Notes: a model not told the origin generated them from the letters alone. 64,000 bases of DNA from SMYC01 sp965197495 (GCA_965197495.1 OZ240210.1:3224001-3288000); one strand, 5' to 3'. Shown: positions 35,813-46,373, counted from the stretch's first letter. Made by a program: numbers and translations.

Positions 35813-38254
35813 ATGTTCGGCTCCAAGAGCAAAGATCGCGCGGAAGTCCACGAGACGCTTCCAATGGTTCCCTTGCGGGACGTCGTGATCTTTCCGTACA
35901 CGATGATGCCCTTCGTCATCGGCCGATCGTCCTCGGTGAACGCGCTCGAATACGCGCTCGCGCACGATCGCAGGGTCTTCCTCGCAGCCCAGCACGACGC
36001 GACCACGGACAATCCGGGCGCACCCGACATCTATACGGTCGGGACGGTCTCGAACATCCTGCAATCGTTGAAGCTTTCGGACGGCAACATCAAAGTCCTC
36101 GTGGAGGGCGTCGATCGCGGCCGTACGATCGAATGCCGCGATGAGGATGGCTTCTTCAAGGTCGTGGTCAAGACCATGCCCAAGCGGCGCGATCTTCCTC
36201 CGGGCTCGGATGAGCTCATGAGCAAGGTCGTGTCGCTGTTCGAGCAATATGTCAAGCTCGCGAGCAACCTTCAAAACGAGGCCAGAAACGCTGCTGTCCA
36301 GGTGGATGAGCCTGCAAAGCTATCCGACACCATCGCGTCACACTTGGTGATGACGGTCGAGGAAAAGCAGAATCTGCTCGAAATCTGGAACCCCGTCGAA
36401 AGACTGACGCGCATCGCTAGCATCCTCGAGCTCGAAGTGGACAAGCTCCAAGTCGACCGGCGGGTCCAGGGCCGCGTTCGCAAGCAAATGGAGCGTGCCC
36501 AAAAGGAGTACTACCTCAACGAAAAGATGAAGGCGATTCAAAAGGAGCTCGGCAAGAAAGACGACAAGGGGAACGAGACCGACGAGCTTCGCACGCGTAT
36601 CGCCGAGGCGCGGATGACGTCCGAAGCCGAGGAGAAAGCGATCATCGAGCTCAAGCGCCTCGAAGCCATGCCGCCGATGTCGGCGGAAGCGACCGTTTCC
36701 CGGAACTATCTCGATTGGCTCGTGGCGGTCCCGTGGAGGAAGAGAACACGGGAGAGCCGCGACATCGCCCGAGCCGAACGTATTCTCGAGGAAGACCATT
36801 ACGGCCTCGCCAAAGTCAAAGACCGCATTCTCGAGTTTCTCGCCGTCCGCACGCTGGTCAAGAAGCAAAAAGGCCCGATTCTTTGCCTCGTCGGGCCGCC
36901 CGGCGTCGGAAAGACGTCGCTCGCCAAATCCGTCGCCCGGGCCACGAATCGCAAATTCGTGCGCTTGTCGCTCGGCGGGGTGCGCGACGAAGCCGAGATC
37001 CGCGGCCACCGGCGCACTTATATCGGCGCCTTCCCCGGTCAAATCATCCAGATGATGAAAAAAGCCGGCACGGTGAATCCGCTCATACTGTTCGACGAAG
37101 TCGACAAGATGAGCATGGATTTTCGGGGCGACCCGGCCTCGGCCCTGCTCGAAGTGCTCGATCCGGAGCAAAATCACTCGTTCCAGGATCACTATCTCGA
37201 TGTCGAATACGACCTGTCGCACGTGATGTTCATCGCCACCGCGAACGCGCTGCAGAACATGCCTCAAGCTTTGATGGACCGGCTCGAGGTCATCCGGCTT
37301 CCCGGCTATACCGAGGAAGACAAGCTCGAGATCGCCAAACGCTTTCTCGTGGAAAAGCAGAAAGAGGCGAACGGCCTCAAGAACAAGAAAATCTCGATGA
37401 GCGACGACGCGATCGTCGAGATCATCCAGCGCTACACGCGAGAAGCGGGTGTCCGCAGCCTTGAGCGAGAGATCGCTTCGGTTTTCCGAAAAGTCGCTCG
37501 GCGGATCGTGCGAGATGGGACAGATCTCGAGATCGCGATCGACCAGAAATTTGTGGGCGAACAGCTCGGCGTCCCGAAATTCCGCCCCCGCAGCAAGGAA
37601 GGCGAGGCCGAAGTCGGTGTCGCCACCGGCCTTGCTTGGACGGATGTCGGCGGCGAGATTCTCACCACCGAGGCGACGCTCATGCCGGGCAAGGGCGAAC
37701 TCACGCTCACCGGAAAGCTGGGCGAGGTCATGCAGGAATCCGCGCGCACGGCTTTGTCGGTCATCCGCTCCCGCGCCGAGCGTTATCGGCTTCCGAAAGA
37801 CTTTCACAAGAAGCGCGACATTCATTTGCATGTACCGGAAGGCGCCATCCCGAAAGACGGCCCGTCCGCCGGCATCACGATCGCCACCGCGCTCCTCTCC
37901 GCTCTCTCGAAGATACCGGTTCACTCCGATGTGGCGATGACCGGCGAGATCACGCTTCGTGGTAAAGTGCTGCCGATCGGTGGGGTCAAAGAGAAACTGC
38001 TGGCCGCGCATCGCGCGGGAATTACGCGCATCATTCTTCCACTCGATAATGAAGCGGATCTGAGCGAGATCCCGGCGAGTATCCGTGAAGCGCTCGCGAT
38101 CAAGCTCGTGGACAACATCGAGCAGGTTTTCGATACCGCGCTGACGACGCCGCCGCGCGAGGCGTTCGACGAGAGCGCGAAGATCGAGCTTGATCTGCCG
38201 CCCGAGCCACCTGTAGACGATGGGTCGGTGGCGGGCGAGTCGGTCGCGCACTAG
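35813..38254 (+). CDS. lon: ATP-dependent protease Lon
   Basis: An 813-residue soluble Lon. The N-terminal substrate-binding domain starts LPMVPLRDVVIFPYTMMPFV. A coiled-coil linker (KEYYLNEKMKAIQKELGKKD) precedes the AAA+ domain with Walker A VGPPGVGKTSLAKS and Walker B LILFDEVDKM. The C-terminal serine protease domain has the Ser in PKDGPSAGITIATAL and the Lys in GKVLPIGGVKEKLLAAHRAG. The ATG at 35813 matches the family N-terminus. The 177-base gap from clpX suggests a separate promoter, but I cannot point to a convincing one. An intrinsic terminator follows the gene. Confidence 0.96.
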   Translation: MFGSKSKDRAEVHETLPMVPLRDVVIFPYTMMPFVIGRSSSVNALEYALAHDRRVFLAAQHDATTDNPGAPDIYTVGTVSNILQSLKLSDGNIKVLVEGVDRGRTIECRDEDGFFKVVVKTMPKRRDLPPGSDELMSKVVSLFEQYVKLASNLQNEARNAAVQVDEPAKLSDTIASHLVMTVEEKQNLLEIWNPVERLTRIASILELEVDKLQVDRRVQGRVRKQMERAQKEYYLNEKMKAIQKELGKKDDKGNETDELRTRIAEARMTSEAEEKAIIELKRLEAMPPMSAEATVSRNYLDWLVAVPWRKRTRESRDIARAERILEEDHYGLAKVKDRILEFLAVRTLVKKQKGPILCLVGPPGVGKTSLAKSVARATNRKFVRLSLGGVRDEAEIRGHRRTYIGAFPGQIIQMMKKAGTVNPLILFDEVDKMSMDFRGDPASALLEVLDPEQNHSFQDHYLDVEYDLSHVMFIATANALQNMPQALMDRLEVIRLPGYTEEDKLEIAKRFLVEKQKEANGLKNKKISMSDDAIVEIIQRYTREAGVRSLEREIASVFRKVARRIVRDGTDLEIAIDQKFVGEQLGVPKFRPRSKEGEAEVGVATGLAWTDVGGEILTTEATLMPGKGELTLTGKLGEVMQESARTALSVIRSRAERYRLPKDFHKKRDIHLHVPEGAIPKDGPSAGITIATALLSALSKIPVHSDVAMTGEITLRGKVLPIGGVKEKLLAAHRAGITRIILPLDNEADLSEIPASIREALAIKLVDNIEQVFDTALTTPPREAFDESAKIELDLPPEPPVDDGSVAGESVAH

Positions 38255-38262
38255 AACATCAT

Positions 38263-38287
38263 CACGGCTCGGACGGGCCGTGTTTTT
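38263..38287 (+). terminator. Rho-independent terminator after lon
   Basis: CACGGC and GCCGTG (38263-38268 and 38277-38282) form a six-base stem with an eight-base loop, followed directly by five T. It lies 9 bases after the lon stop codon. The stem is short but GC-rich and correctly placed. Confidence 0.65.
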
Positions 38288-38353
38288 GAACAACCTGTTT
38301 TTTTTAGTTTGGGGCTGCCTGGAGTTCTCACTTCTCCATGAACGATACGGTTA

Positions 38354-38977
38354 ATGGTCATGACGAAGACGCCCTCCGTGGAATTCGTTCGGAGCGCCGC
38401 GTCCGCGCGCGATTTCCCGAAGCACGACCGTCCCGAGGTCGCCGCCGTGGGACGCTCGAACGTGGGCAAATCCAGGCTTTTGAACCAGCTCACGGGTGTC
38501 AAGCGCATGGCCTTCGTCTCGAAAACCCCGGGCCGGACGCAGCTCATCAATTTTTTTCGGTTTCGGGTGGGGGACGAGATGATGCTCGTCGACCTTCCCG
38601 GATATGGTTTCGCCAAAGCGCCGCGCGCAACGAGGGAGAACTGGGAAGCGCTCGTCACGAGCTATCTGTTCGAGAGAGAGGCGCTCTGCCTCGTCTTGCT
38701 TCTCATCGACGTCCGGCGCGATCCGCAGGAGAGCGACCTCCAGGTGAAAGCGCTTCTCGACAAAGCCCGCATACCCTATACGGTCGTCGCGACCAAAGCG
38801 GACAAGCTGTCCAAGAGCCAGCTGAAGCGGCAGAGAACGACTTTGGAAGAAATTTATGCGACCAAAGATGGAGTACCCCTCATCACTTTTTCCGCGGTCA
38901 CGAATGAAGGAAGGAAAGAGCTATGGACGGTGATCGAGAGACACGTTCGCGAGGCGAGACGAGCACCGAAGAGATAG
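38354..38977 (+). CDS. engB: Ribosome biogenesis GTPase EngB (YihA/YsxC)
   Basis: A 207-residue GTPase needed for 50S subunit assembly. Its motifs are G1 VGRSNVGKSRLLNQL, G3 VDLPGYGFAKAP and G4 VATKADKLSKSQ; KTPGRTQLINFFR covers the switch I region. Start ATG 38354 (MVMTKTPSVEF), with a second in-frame ATG six bases later. The end overlaps the start of rho by 55 bases in another frame, so the two genes are probably translated from one message. Confidence 0.94.
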   Translation: MVMTKTPSVEFVRSAASARDFPKHDRPEVAAVGRSNVGKSRLLNQLTGVKRMAFVSKTPGRTQLINFFRFRVGDEMMLVDLPGYGFAKAPRATRENWEALVTSYLFEREALCLVLLLIDVRRDPQESDLQVKALLDKARIPYTVVATKADKLSKSQLKRQRTTLEEIYATKDGVPLITFSAVTNEGRKELWTVIERHVREARRAPKR

Positions 38978-40260
38978 CGGAACAGCCGTCTCGCAATGAG
39001 AAGCAAAAGCCCTTGAACATCGCCGAGCTCAAGGAGATGAATATCTCCGGCCTCGGTGCGGTTGCAAAGGAGCTCGGGGTCGTGGGTGCCACGGCGATGC
39101 GCAAGCAAGATCTCATTTTCAAGATTCTGCAAGCGCAGACGGAAAAAAGCGGACTCATATTCTCCGAAGGTGTTCTTGAATGTTTGCCGGACGGTTTCGG
39201 TTTTCTGCGCGCCCCCGAATATAACTACTTGCCGGGCCCAGACGACATCTACGTCTCTCCGTCTCAGATTCGAAAGTTCGACTTGAGGACCGGTGACACC
39301 ATCTCCGGACAGATCCGACCGCCGAAAGAAGGCGAGCGCTACTTCGCCCTCATCAAAGTGGAGGCGGTCAACTTCGAGACGCCCGAGGGGGCGCGCGAGC
39401 GCATCTTCTTCGACAATTGGACGCCGCTCTATCCGCAAGATCGCATCAGCCTCGAGACCGGGAAGGACAATCTATCCGCGCGGGTCATGGATCTATTGAC
39501 ACCGATCGGCAAAGGCCAGCGCGGATTGATCGTCGCCGCTCCGCGAACCGGTAAGACGATGCTCTTGCAGAACATCGCGAACAGCATTACCGACAATCAT
39601 CCAGAGGTCGTGCTCATCGTCCTCCTCATCGACGAGCGGCCCGAAGAAGTCACGGATATGGAGCGCTCGGTGCACGGCGAAGTCATCAGCTCGACGTTTG
39701 ACGAGGCCGCCCAACGGCACGTTCAAGTCGCCGAGATGGTCATCGAGAAAGCCAAACGTCTCGTCGAGCACAAGCGCGACGTCGTGATCCTTCTCGACTC
39801 CATCACGCGACTCGCGCGCGCCTACAACACCGTCGTGCCGCCGTCGGGGAAAGTGCTTTCCGGTGGTGTCGACTCGAACGCGCTCCAGAAACCAAAGCGT
39901 TTTTTCGGTGCAGCGCGCAACATCGAGGAGGGCGGCTCGCTCACCATCATGGCCACCGCGCTCATCGAGACCGGAAGCCGGATGGACGACGTCATCTTCG
40001 AGGAGTTCAAGGGCACGGGCAACATGGAGATTCATCTCGACCGGAAGCTCGTCGACAAACGCGTCTTCCCCTCGATCGATATCAACAAGAGCGGCACCCG
40101 CAAAGAAGAGCTTCTGCTTTCGGAAGACGAGCTCTCCCGCGTCTGGATTCTCCGAAAGGTGCTTTCCCCGCTCTCCCCGGCAGAGGCGATGGAGCTCCTG
40201 CTCGACCGCATGGGCAAGACGAACAGCAATGCGGAGTTCCTGAACTCGATGCAAGGCTAG
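38923..40260 (+). CDS. rho: Transcription termination factor Rho
   Basis: A hexameric RNA helicase that ends transcription. The Rho N-domain (PLNIAELKEMNISGLGAVAK) and the cold-shock-like RNA-binding domain (VLECLPDGFGFLRAPEYNYL, DIYVSPSQIRKFDLRTGD) precede the RecA-type motor with Walker A APRTGKTMLLQN and IDERPEEVTDM. SRMDDVIFEEFKGTGNMEIH is a conserved Rho motif. The first 25 residues are hydrophilic and unconserved, so the true start may be slightly further in. It overlaps engB and is followed by a palindromic repeat. Confidence 0.95.
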   Translation: MDGDRETRSRGETSTEEIAEQPSRNEKQKPLNIAELKEMNISGLGAVAKELGVVGATAMRKQDLIFKILQAQTEKSGLIFSEGVLECLPDGFGFLRAPEYNYLPGPDDIYVSPSQIRKFDLRTGDTISGQIRPPKEGERYFALIKVEAVNFETPEGARERIFFDNWTPLYPQDRISLETGKDNLSARVMDLLTPIGKGQRGLIVAAPRTGKTMLLQNIANSITDNHPEVVLIVLLIDERPEEVTDMERSVHGEVISSTFDEAAQRHVQVAEMVIEKAKRLVEHKRDVVILLDSITRLARAYNTVVPPSGKVLSGGVDSNALQKPKRFFGAARNIEEGGSLTIMATALIETGSRMDDVIFEEFKGTGNMEIHLDRKLVDKRVFPSIDINKSGTRKEELLLSEDELSRVWILRKVLSPLSPAEAMELLLDRMGKTNSNAEFLNSMQG

Positions 40261-40287
40261 CGGGCTGGCCTAGATGTCCGCTAGCCA

Positions 40288-40385
40288 GCTACCGGCCACC
40301 TGCTACCTGCTACCAGGCCCGACCCGAAGGCTGGCGCGGTGCTCGGCGTAGCGAGCAGGTAGCGGGTAGCATGGTGGCCGGTAGC
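40288..40385. repeat. Long imperfect palindrome between rho and rpmE
   Basis: A 27-base arm at 40288-40314 (GCTACCGGCCACCTGCTACC and on) pairs with 40359-40385 (ending GGTGGCCGGTAGC), with a GC-rich 44-base loop. The arms themselves contain GCTACC repeats. It has the form of a REP-type intergenic repeat and may also act as an RNA hairpin between rho and rpmE. Confidence 0.65.
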
Positions 40386-40436
40386 AAACTTGAGCTACAC
40401 TACTCGGGTCGCACTGTATAGCTGCAGGAGTAACCC

Positions 40437-40673
40437 ATGAAAGCTGAGATTCATCCCAAATATGTAGACGTGAACGTTCGCTGCGCTTGTGGGGAGACGT
40501 ACACGACTCGTTCCACCAAGGGCGGCGAGATCCGCCTGGAAATCTGCTCGAAATGCCACCCGTTTTTCACCGGGAAGCAGAAACTCGTGGACTCTGCCGG
40601 TCGCGTGGAGCGGTTCAAGCAGAAGTACGGCGAAGTTCAGCGACGCAAGAAGAAGGCGGCGGCCTCGAACTAG
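40437..40673 (+). CDS. rpmE: 50S ribosomal protein L31 (zinc-binding form)
   Basis: A 78-residue L31 that helps bridge the ribosomal subunits. The four zinc-ligand cysteines are present (Cys16, Cys18, Cys37, Cys40), so this is the C+ type used when zinc is available. MKAEIHPKYVDVNVRCACG and CSKCHPFFTGKQKLVDSAGR are the family pattern. The C-terminus has a lysine-rich extension (RRKKKAAASN). It has a good upstream AGGAG (about 40426-40430). prfA begins 13 bases after the stop codon. Confidence 0.95.
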   Translation: MKAEIHPKYVDVNVRCACGETYTTRSTKGGEIRLEICSKCHPFFTGKQKLVDSAGRVERFKQKYGEVQRRKKKAAASN

Positions 40674-40686
40674 CGCCCGGCAGGCC

Positions 40687-41772
40687 ATGTCGAATCTGGA
40701 GCAGAAGCTCGAAGCCGTCGAAAAGCGCTTCATAGAAATCACTGCCGAGCTGGGAAAGCCCGAGGTCGTGTCCGACCCAGCGCAGATCCAGAGCCTGGCA
40801 AAGGTGCGCGCCGAGCTCGAGCCTGTCGTGAGCCAGTACCGGGACCTCAAGAGCACCAAAAGCCAGCTCGAGGAGACCCGGAAAATGCTCGCCGAGGCGG
40901 ACGAGGATGAGCTCAAGGCTCTCGCCCAGGAGGAGATCAACCGCCTCGAGAAGGAGCTCGAGCGCCTGACGGAAGAGCTGCGCTTCAACTTGCTCCCGAA
41001 AGACCCGAACGACGAGCGCAACGTGCTCCTCGAGATTCGCGCCGGCACCGGCGGGGAGGAGGCCGCCCTCTTTGCCCAGGAGATGTTCCGCATGTACTCG
41101 CAATATGCAGAGCAGCAGCGATGGAAAGTTCAGGTCATGAGCGTCAACGAGACGGGCATCGGCGGCATCAAAGAGGTCGTCACCTTGATCGAAGGCAAAG
41201 GCGCCTATAGCCGTTTGAAATACGAGAGCGGCGTTCACCGCGTACAGCGCGTTCCCGCAACCGAGGCCTCGGGCCGGATCCACACTTCCGCCGTCACGGT
41301 GGCCGTGCTTCCAGAGGCCGAGGATGTCGAGATCGATATCAACCCAAGTGACGTTCGTACCGATACCTACTGCTCGTCAGGACCGGGTGGTCAAAGTGTC
41401 AATACCACCTATTCGGCGGTGCGGCTCACGCACAAGCCCACGGGACTCATGGTCACGTGCCAGGACGAGAAGTCGCAGATCAAGAACAAAGCCAAGGCCA
41501 TGCGCGTGCTGCGCTCGCGCCTCTATGACTTGGCGCGCAAGGAGCAACAGGACCAGATCGCGAGCGAGCGCAAAGGCCAAATAGGCTCCGGCGACCGAAG
41601 CGAGAAAATCCGGACCTACAATTTTCGTGAGGCGCGCGTGACGGACCACCGCATCCATTTCACTCTCCACCAGCTCGCGAGCATCCTCAACGGCAATCTC
41701 GACACGATGATCGACGCGCTCGTCACCCACTACCAGACGGAAAAGCTCAAAGAGGCCGAGGCCACCGTCTAG
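40687..41772 (+). CDS. prfA: Peptide chain release factor 1
   Basis: RF1 reads UAA and UAG stop codons. The GGQ motif for peptide release is in SSGPGGQSVNTTYSAVRLTH, and the codon-reading PAT tripeptide of RF1 is in VQRVPATEASGRIHTSAVTV; RF2 would have SPF. The start is ATG 40687 (MSNLEQKLEAVEKRFIE); the longer in-frame stretch upstream lies inside rpmE and is not conserved. Length is 361 residues. prmC, which methylates this GGQ glutamine, follows after 2 bases, so the enzyme and its substrate are encoded together. Confidence 0.95.
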   Translation: MSNLEQKLEAVEKRFIEITAELGKPEVVSDPAQIQSLAKVRAELEPVVSQYRDLKSTKSQLEETRKMLAEADEDELKALAQEEINRLEKELERLTEELRFNLLPKDPNDERNVLLEIRAGTGGEEAALFAQEMFRMYSQYAEQQRWKVQVMSVNETGIGGIKEVVTLIEGKGAYSRLKYESGVHRVQRVPATEASGRIHTSAVTVAVLPEAEDVEIDINPSDVRTDTYCSSGPGGQSVNTTYSAVRLTHKPTGLMVTCQDEKSQIKNKAKAMRVLRSRLYDLARKEQQDQIASERKGQIGSGDRSEKIRTYNFREARVTDHRIHFTLHQLASILNGNLDTMIDALVTHYQTEKLKEAEATV

Positions 41773-41774
41773 TC

Positions 41775-42653
41775 GTGGCGATCGGCAACAACCGCGGGAG
41801 TGTGAGCGCGGCCCGCCTTCTTGAGCGAGGCGCGGATGAGTTCGGCCGCGCCGGCATCACCGAAGTCCGGTTCGAGGCCGAGCTGCTTCTACGGCATGCC
41901 CTCGGCTGCTCCCGTGAGTCTCTTCTAGCGCGACTTCAGGAGCCCGTTCCTGCCGAAGCGACGGGACACTTCTTTCAGCTCGTCGAGCGAAGGCGCGGCC
42001 GGGTTCCGGTCCAGTACATCATCGGAACCCAAGAGTTCTACGGGCTCAGCTTCAGTGTGACGCCGGCCGTCCTGATCCCACGCCCCGAGACCGAAGGCGT
42101 CGTGGATCAAACGGCGCTCGAGCTCGAGAACTCGCGAGCACCCCGGATCGCGGATATCGGCTGCGGCAGTGGCTGCATCGCCATCGCTCTCGCGCAAACA
42201 CTCGAGGATGCCGAGCTCGTCGCTATCGACCGATCGAAAGCGGCGCTCGCGATCGCCAGGGAGAACGCGCTCCGGCACGGCGTCGCAGCACGTGTCGAGT
42301 TCGTCGAGAGCAACTTGCTCGAACCTGTCGCCGATGCGGATCTCGACGCGGTGGTGAGCAACCCGCCCTACATTCCGGACGAAGAGCTCGCGGGCCTCGA
42401 GCCCGAAGTCACGGAGCACGAGCCGCGCGACGCGCTGTCGGGAGGCGCCGATGGTCTCGACGTGATCCGAAGGCTCGTGCCTCAGGCCCACCGAGCGCTG
42501 AGACCGGGCGGCGTGCTCGTCATGGAGATCGGCCACGGGCAGTCCCAGGCGGTCGAGACCCTCGTGCGTGAAGCCGCGATGAAACAGGAGCGCGTCGTGG
42601 CCGACCTCGCCGGCATACCAAGAGTCGTCATCGCGCGGAAACCCAGCCCCTAA
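41775..42653 (+). CDS. prmC: Release factor glutamine methyltransferase
   Basis: It transfers methyl from S-adenosylmethionine to the GGQ glutamine of RF1 and RF2. The SAM-binding motif is IADIGCGSGCIAIALAQ, and the N5-glutamine methyltransferase signature is VVSNPPYIPDEEL. GRVPVQYIIGTQEFYGL is the conserved N-terminal domain motif. Start GTG 41775, two bases after the prfA stop. Length 292 residues is normal. murA begins 15 bases after its stop, as in many deltaproteobacterial genomes. Confidence 0.94.
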   Translation: MAIGNNRGSVSAARLLERGADEFGRAGITEVRFEAELLLRHALGCSRESLLARLQEPVPAEATGHFFQLVERRRGRVPVQYIIGTQEFYGLSFSVTPAVLIPRPETEGVVDQTALELENSRAPRIADIGCGSGCIAIALAQTLEDAELVAIDRSKAALAIARENALRHGVAARVEFVESNLLEPVADADLDAVVSNPPYIPDEELAGLEPEVTEHEPRDALSGGADGLDVIRRLVPQAHRALRPGGVLVMEIGHGQSQAVETLVREAAMKQERVVADLAGIPRVVIARKPSP

Positions 42654-42668
42654 CAGAGTTTAGTAGCG

Positions 42669-43928
<1,260 letters not shown>

Positions 43929-43938
43929 GGGAGCGGGC

Positions 43939-44603
43939 TCATTTCCGTGGTGTGACCATCACGGAAGACGATCCGACGGCCTTGTAAAAAAGACCGTTAG
44001 TCTGCATCAGGATATCGAGCGCTTCCCGAAAGCTCACGCCATCGAGCTCCACCGCCACCTCTTTGTCGCGAAAAGATTCGTCGAAGAGGATACTCACGCC
44101 CGCGAGCTTCGCGAGCGCCTCAAGCACGGTGCGCAAACTCGTCTCTTCCGGAAAGTGCAGCCTAATGCTTCTCGATGAATCCGGGTCGAGCACACGATCG
44201 GCTCCCAGATCGTCGATTTGTCGGTCGAACTGTCCGTCGAAACGTTTCCAGATGGCGACGCATCTTGGCGACGGCCTATCTCGGCGAGCTCGTCATGCGC
44301 ATAGCGATTCGTCGGGTCGTAGCCCAGAGCCCGCTCGAGCTCCGATGCCGCCTCGTCAAGCTCGTCCCTTTCGAGATATTTGCGGGCTTGGCTCAAATGT
44401 GCGCGCGAGGCCTCGAGTCGCGCCCTATCAAGGGCCATTTGGTATTCGATGTTGTCCGGGTGCTCGTCTCGAGCCCGCTCGTAGTAGAGAACCGCCTCGT
44501 CCCATGCACCGGCTCTCGCCGCACGCTGTGCCTGTTCGACCGCCTTCGAAGCGTGGCAGGCCGCAAGCACAACCGACAAGCCGAGCAACACTGCACGCGC
44601 CAT
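43939..44603 (-). pseudogene. Frameshifted lipoprotein: TPR repeats plus secretin N-terminal (STN) domain
   Basis: The first frame starts at ATG 44603 with a lipoprotein signal (MARAVLLGLSVVLAAC) and TPR-like helices (AWDEAVLYYERARDEHPDNI, YLERDELDEAASELERALGY). The second frame carries FDGQFDRQIDDLGADRVLDP then an STN domain (RLHFPEETSLRTVLEALAKL, SFREALDILMQTNGLFYKAV) ending VMVTPRK at 43939. The change of frame lies near 44225-44255. Related proteins join TPR, STN and often a secretin domain; no secretin follows here. It may be a mutation, an assembly error, or a shift site. Without the shift it would be about 220 residues. Confidence 0.6.
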
Positions 44604-44804
44604 AGCCCATCTTAACCGAGCCGGTGTGCAAGAAAAGGAGAGGTGGGATAAAGCTCGAGGAGAACTTTCACAAAAACGACCGCGCGCTCGTACCACTGTA
44701 GGATTTTCCCCATAGGCCGCTATCGGCTGGGCCAACAAGCTATTTTGTTCCATACGGTTAGAGCGCTAAGACGTGTGGCACCGCTCTTGCTTTCCTTACG
44801 AGCA

Positions 44805-45470
44805 ATGCTCTACCCTTCCTGCCAAACGAGTCAGCCTTTGTCGTTCCGTTGCAAGGATTGTGGCATCGAGATGATGCGAGGCAGCTACAGGGCGGCGACG
44901 GACGGTCTGGAACCAGCCCCGACGCGTCGCGTGGGCGTGATACCAGCGATCCAGCCGATGCCACTTCCGGCGACCGGGACGCCGCTCGATAACCCCTACG
45001 CGTCGCCCGAGGCGGTCTCCGCGCCGCGCCAGACGACCACCGCCTCAGAAGTCATCGCCGGTCGCAGCGCACGATTAGCGGCCGTGATGATCGACTATGT
45101 CTGCGCCCTCCTCGTCACCCTCCCGGTGCTGAGCTCCGCCATCTTGGTGGCGGCTTCGGAGCAGAGTTCCCTCGGTGGGCTCGGGATCACAGCAACATTC
45201 GCCGGCCTCTTCGTTTTGGGGATCGTCCAAGCCTCCTACCTCGTCCGCGAAGGTCAGACAATTGGCAAGAAGCTGATGAAGATTCGTATCGTCGATCATG
45301 TCGACGGCGAAATACCTCACTGGTCGCGCGTGCTCGGAATGCGATATGTGCTGAACACTGCGCTGCGCCAGATACCGCTCTACGCTCTCGTGGATGTCAT
45401 GTTCATCTTCGGTGCGGAGCAGCGCTGCGTTCACGACTACATCGCCGGCACCAAAGTCATCGAAATCTGA
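44805..45470 (+). CDS. RDD family membrane protein with N-terminal cysteine motif
   Basis: The ATG at 44805 gives MLYPSCQTSQPLSFRCKDCG, a degraded zinc-ribbon-like start (one Cys of the first pair is missing). A Pro-rich linker (about residues 45-85) leads to an RDD domain: ARLAAVMIDYVCALLVTLPV, then GQTIGKKLMKIRIVDHVDG and a third membrane segment, ending in RCVHDYIAGTKVIEI. RDD proteins are small membrane proteins of mostly unknown role. A longer frame from 44745 is possible but lacks the motif at its start. It leads the eight-gene envelope group but is separated from the next gene by 90 bases. Confidence 0.8.
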   Translation: MLYPSCQTSQPLSFRCKDCGIEMMRGSYRAATDGLEPAPTRRVGVIPAIQPMPLPATGTPLDNPYASPEAVSAPRQTTTASEVIAGRSARLAAVMIDYVCALLVTLPVLSSAILVAASEQSSLGGLGITATFAGLFVLGIVQASYLVREGQTIGKKLMKIRIVDHVDGEIPHWSRVLGMRYVLNTALRQIPLYALVDVMFIFGAEQRCVHDYIAGTKVIEI

Positions 45471-45560
45471 GGGTCCGGCCCAGCCGGCTAGTTCCCGCGA
45501 TTCCCGCGCCTTGTATCGACGTGAGACAATAGACGCCAAAGGCTTCCCTGTCCGCCGCCC

Positions 45561-46373
45561 ATGCAGCCTCGCGACGATCGATCTTTCGAACCGCTGAGCA
45601 ATCGCACCTATCTCGAGACTCCAGAGAACGTCCGTCTCGCTTTTCGCCTCGCGGGACCCGGCACGCGGCTCGGCGCCTATTTGGTGGACTTCGCGCTGCG
45701 GGTCGTCATCTTCTATGCGATGGCCAGCGCCACTTACGCGCTCCTGGCACCGGTGACCGGCACCGGTCTTTCGACGGGCGTCTTCTACGTTCTCGCCTTC
45801 TTGCTCGAATGGGGCTATGGGTGTTTTTTCGAGACGTGGTGGAACGGGCAGACGCCCGGAAAGCGTTTCTTCGGACTGCGCGTCATCAAGACGGAGGGTT
45901 ACTCCATCGGCTTCTACGACGCCATGCTCCGGAACCTTCTCCGAGCGGCTGATTTCTTTCCGCTCCTCTACGCCGCGGGCTTCATCGCTGCGGCGTCGAC
46001 CTCCCGCATGCAGCGCATCGGCGATATGGTCGCGGGCACGATGGTCATCCGCGAGCGCCGCCCGGAGCTCAAAGGTGAGATCGCGGGTCTTGCCAGTTAC
46101 GAGCCCTTTCCGATGAACGCGTTCGAGCACCGCTACCGCCCGGCCGAGAAAACGCTCGAGGCGATCGAGGCGCTATTTCGTCGAAAGCTCGACCTCGCTC
46201 CCGCCCGGCTCGACGAGATTGCGATGATTCTCGCCGAGCCGATAGGACGGCGGCTCACATCCTTCGACCAAAGAAAATTCGCGCGCGAACTGCCCGCCGA
46301 GTTCTTGTTTCGCGTTTTGAGAAGCTCGCGTTTTGGCCACGAGGCCGACGTCACGGACTCGAGCGCCGCATGA
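45561..46373 (+). CDS. RDD family membrane protein (second)
   Basis: A 270-residue membrane protein. The RDD domain is clear: LAGPGTRLGAYLVDFALRVV, FFETWWNGQTPGKRFFGLRV and MQRIGDMVAGTMVIRERRPE. A cytoplasmic C-terminal tail of about 100 residues (from YEPFPMNAFEHRYRPAEKTL) is specific to RDD proteins linked with SpoIIM/MoxR clusters, as far as I recall. The stop overlaps the start of the SpoIIM-like gene by 4 bases (ATGA), showing translational coupling. Confidence 0.85.
   Translation: MQPRDDRSFEPLSNRTYLETPENVRLAFRLAGPGTRLGAYLVDFALRVVIFYAMASATYALLAPVTGTGLSTGVFYVLAFLLEWGYGCFFETWWNGQTPGKRFFGLRVIKTEGYSIGFYDAMLRNLLRAADFFPLLYAAGFIAAASTSRMQRIGDMVAGTMVIRERRPELKGEIAGLASYEPFPMNAFEHRYRPAEKTLEAIEALFRRKLDLAPARLDEIAMILAEPIGRRLTSFDQRKFARELPAEFLFRVLRSSRFGHEADVTDSSAA

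Noticed and set aside
36338..38293. A 651-residue open frame antisense to lon
   Set aside because: It is the complement of a highly conserved, high-GC coding sequence, has no domain-like pattern, and ends exactly around the lon limits.
40489..40686. A 66-residue N-terminal extension of release factor 1
   Set aside because: It lies inside rpmE in another frame, is not conserved in RF1, and ATG 40687 gives the normal N-terminus.
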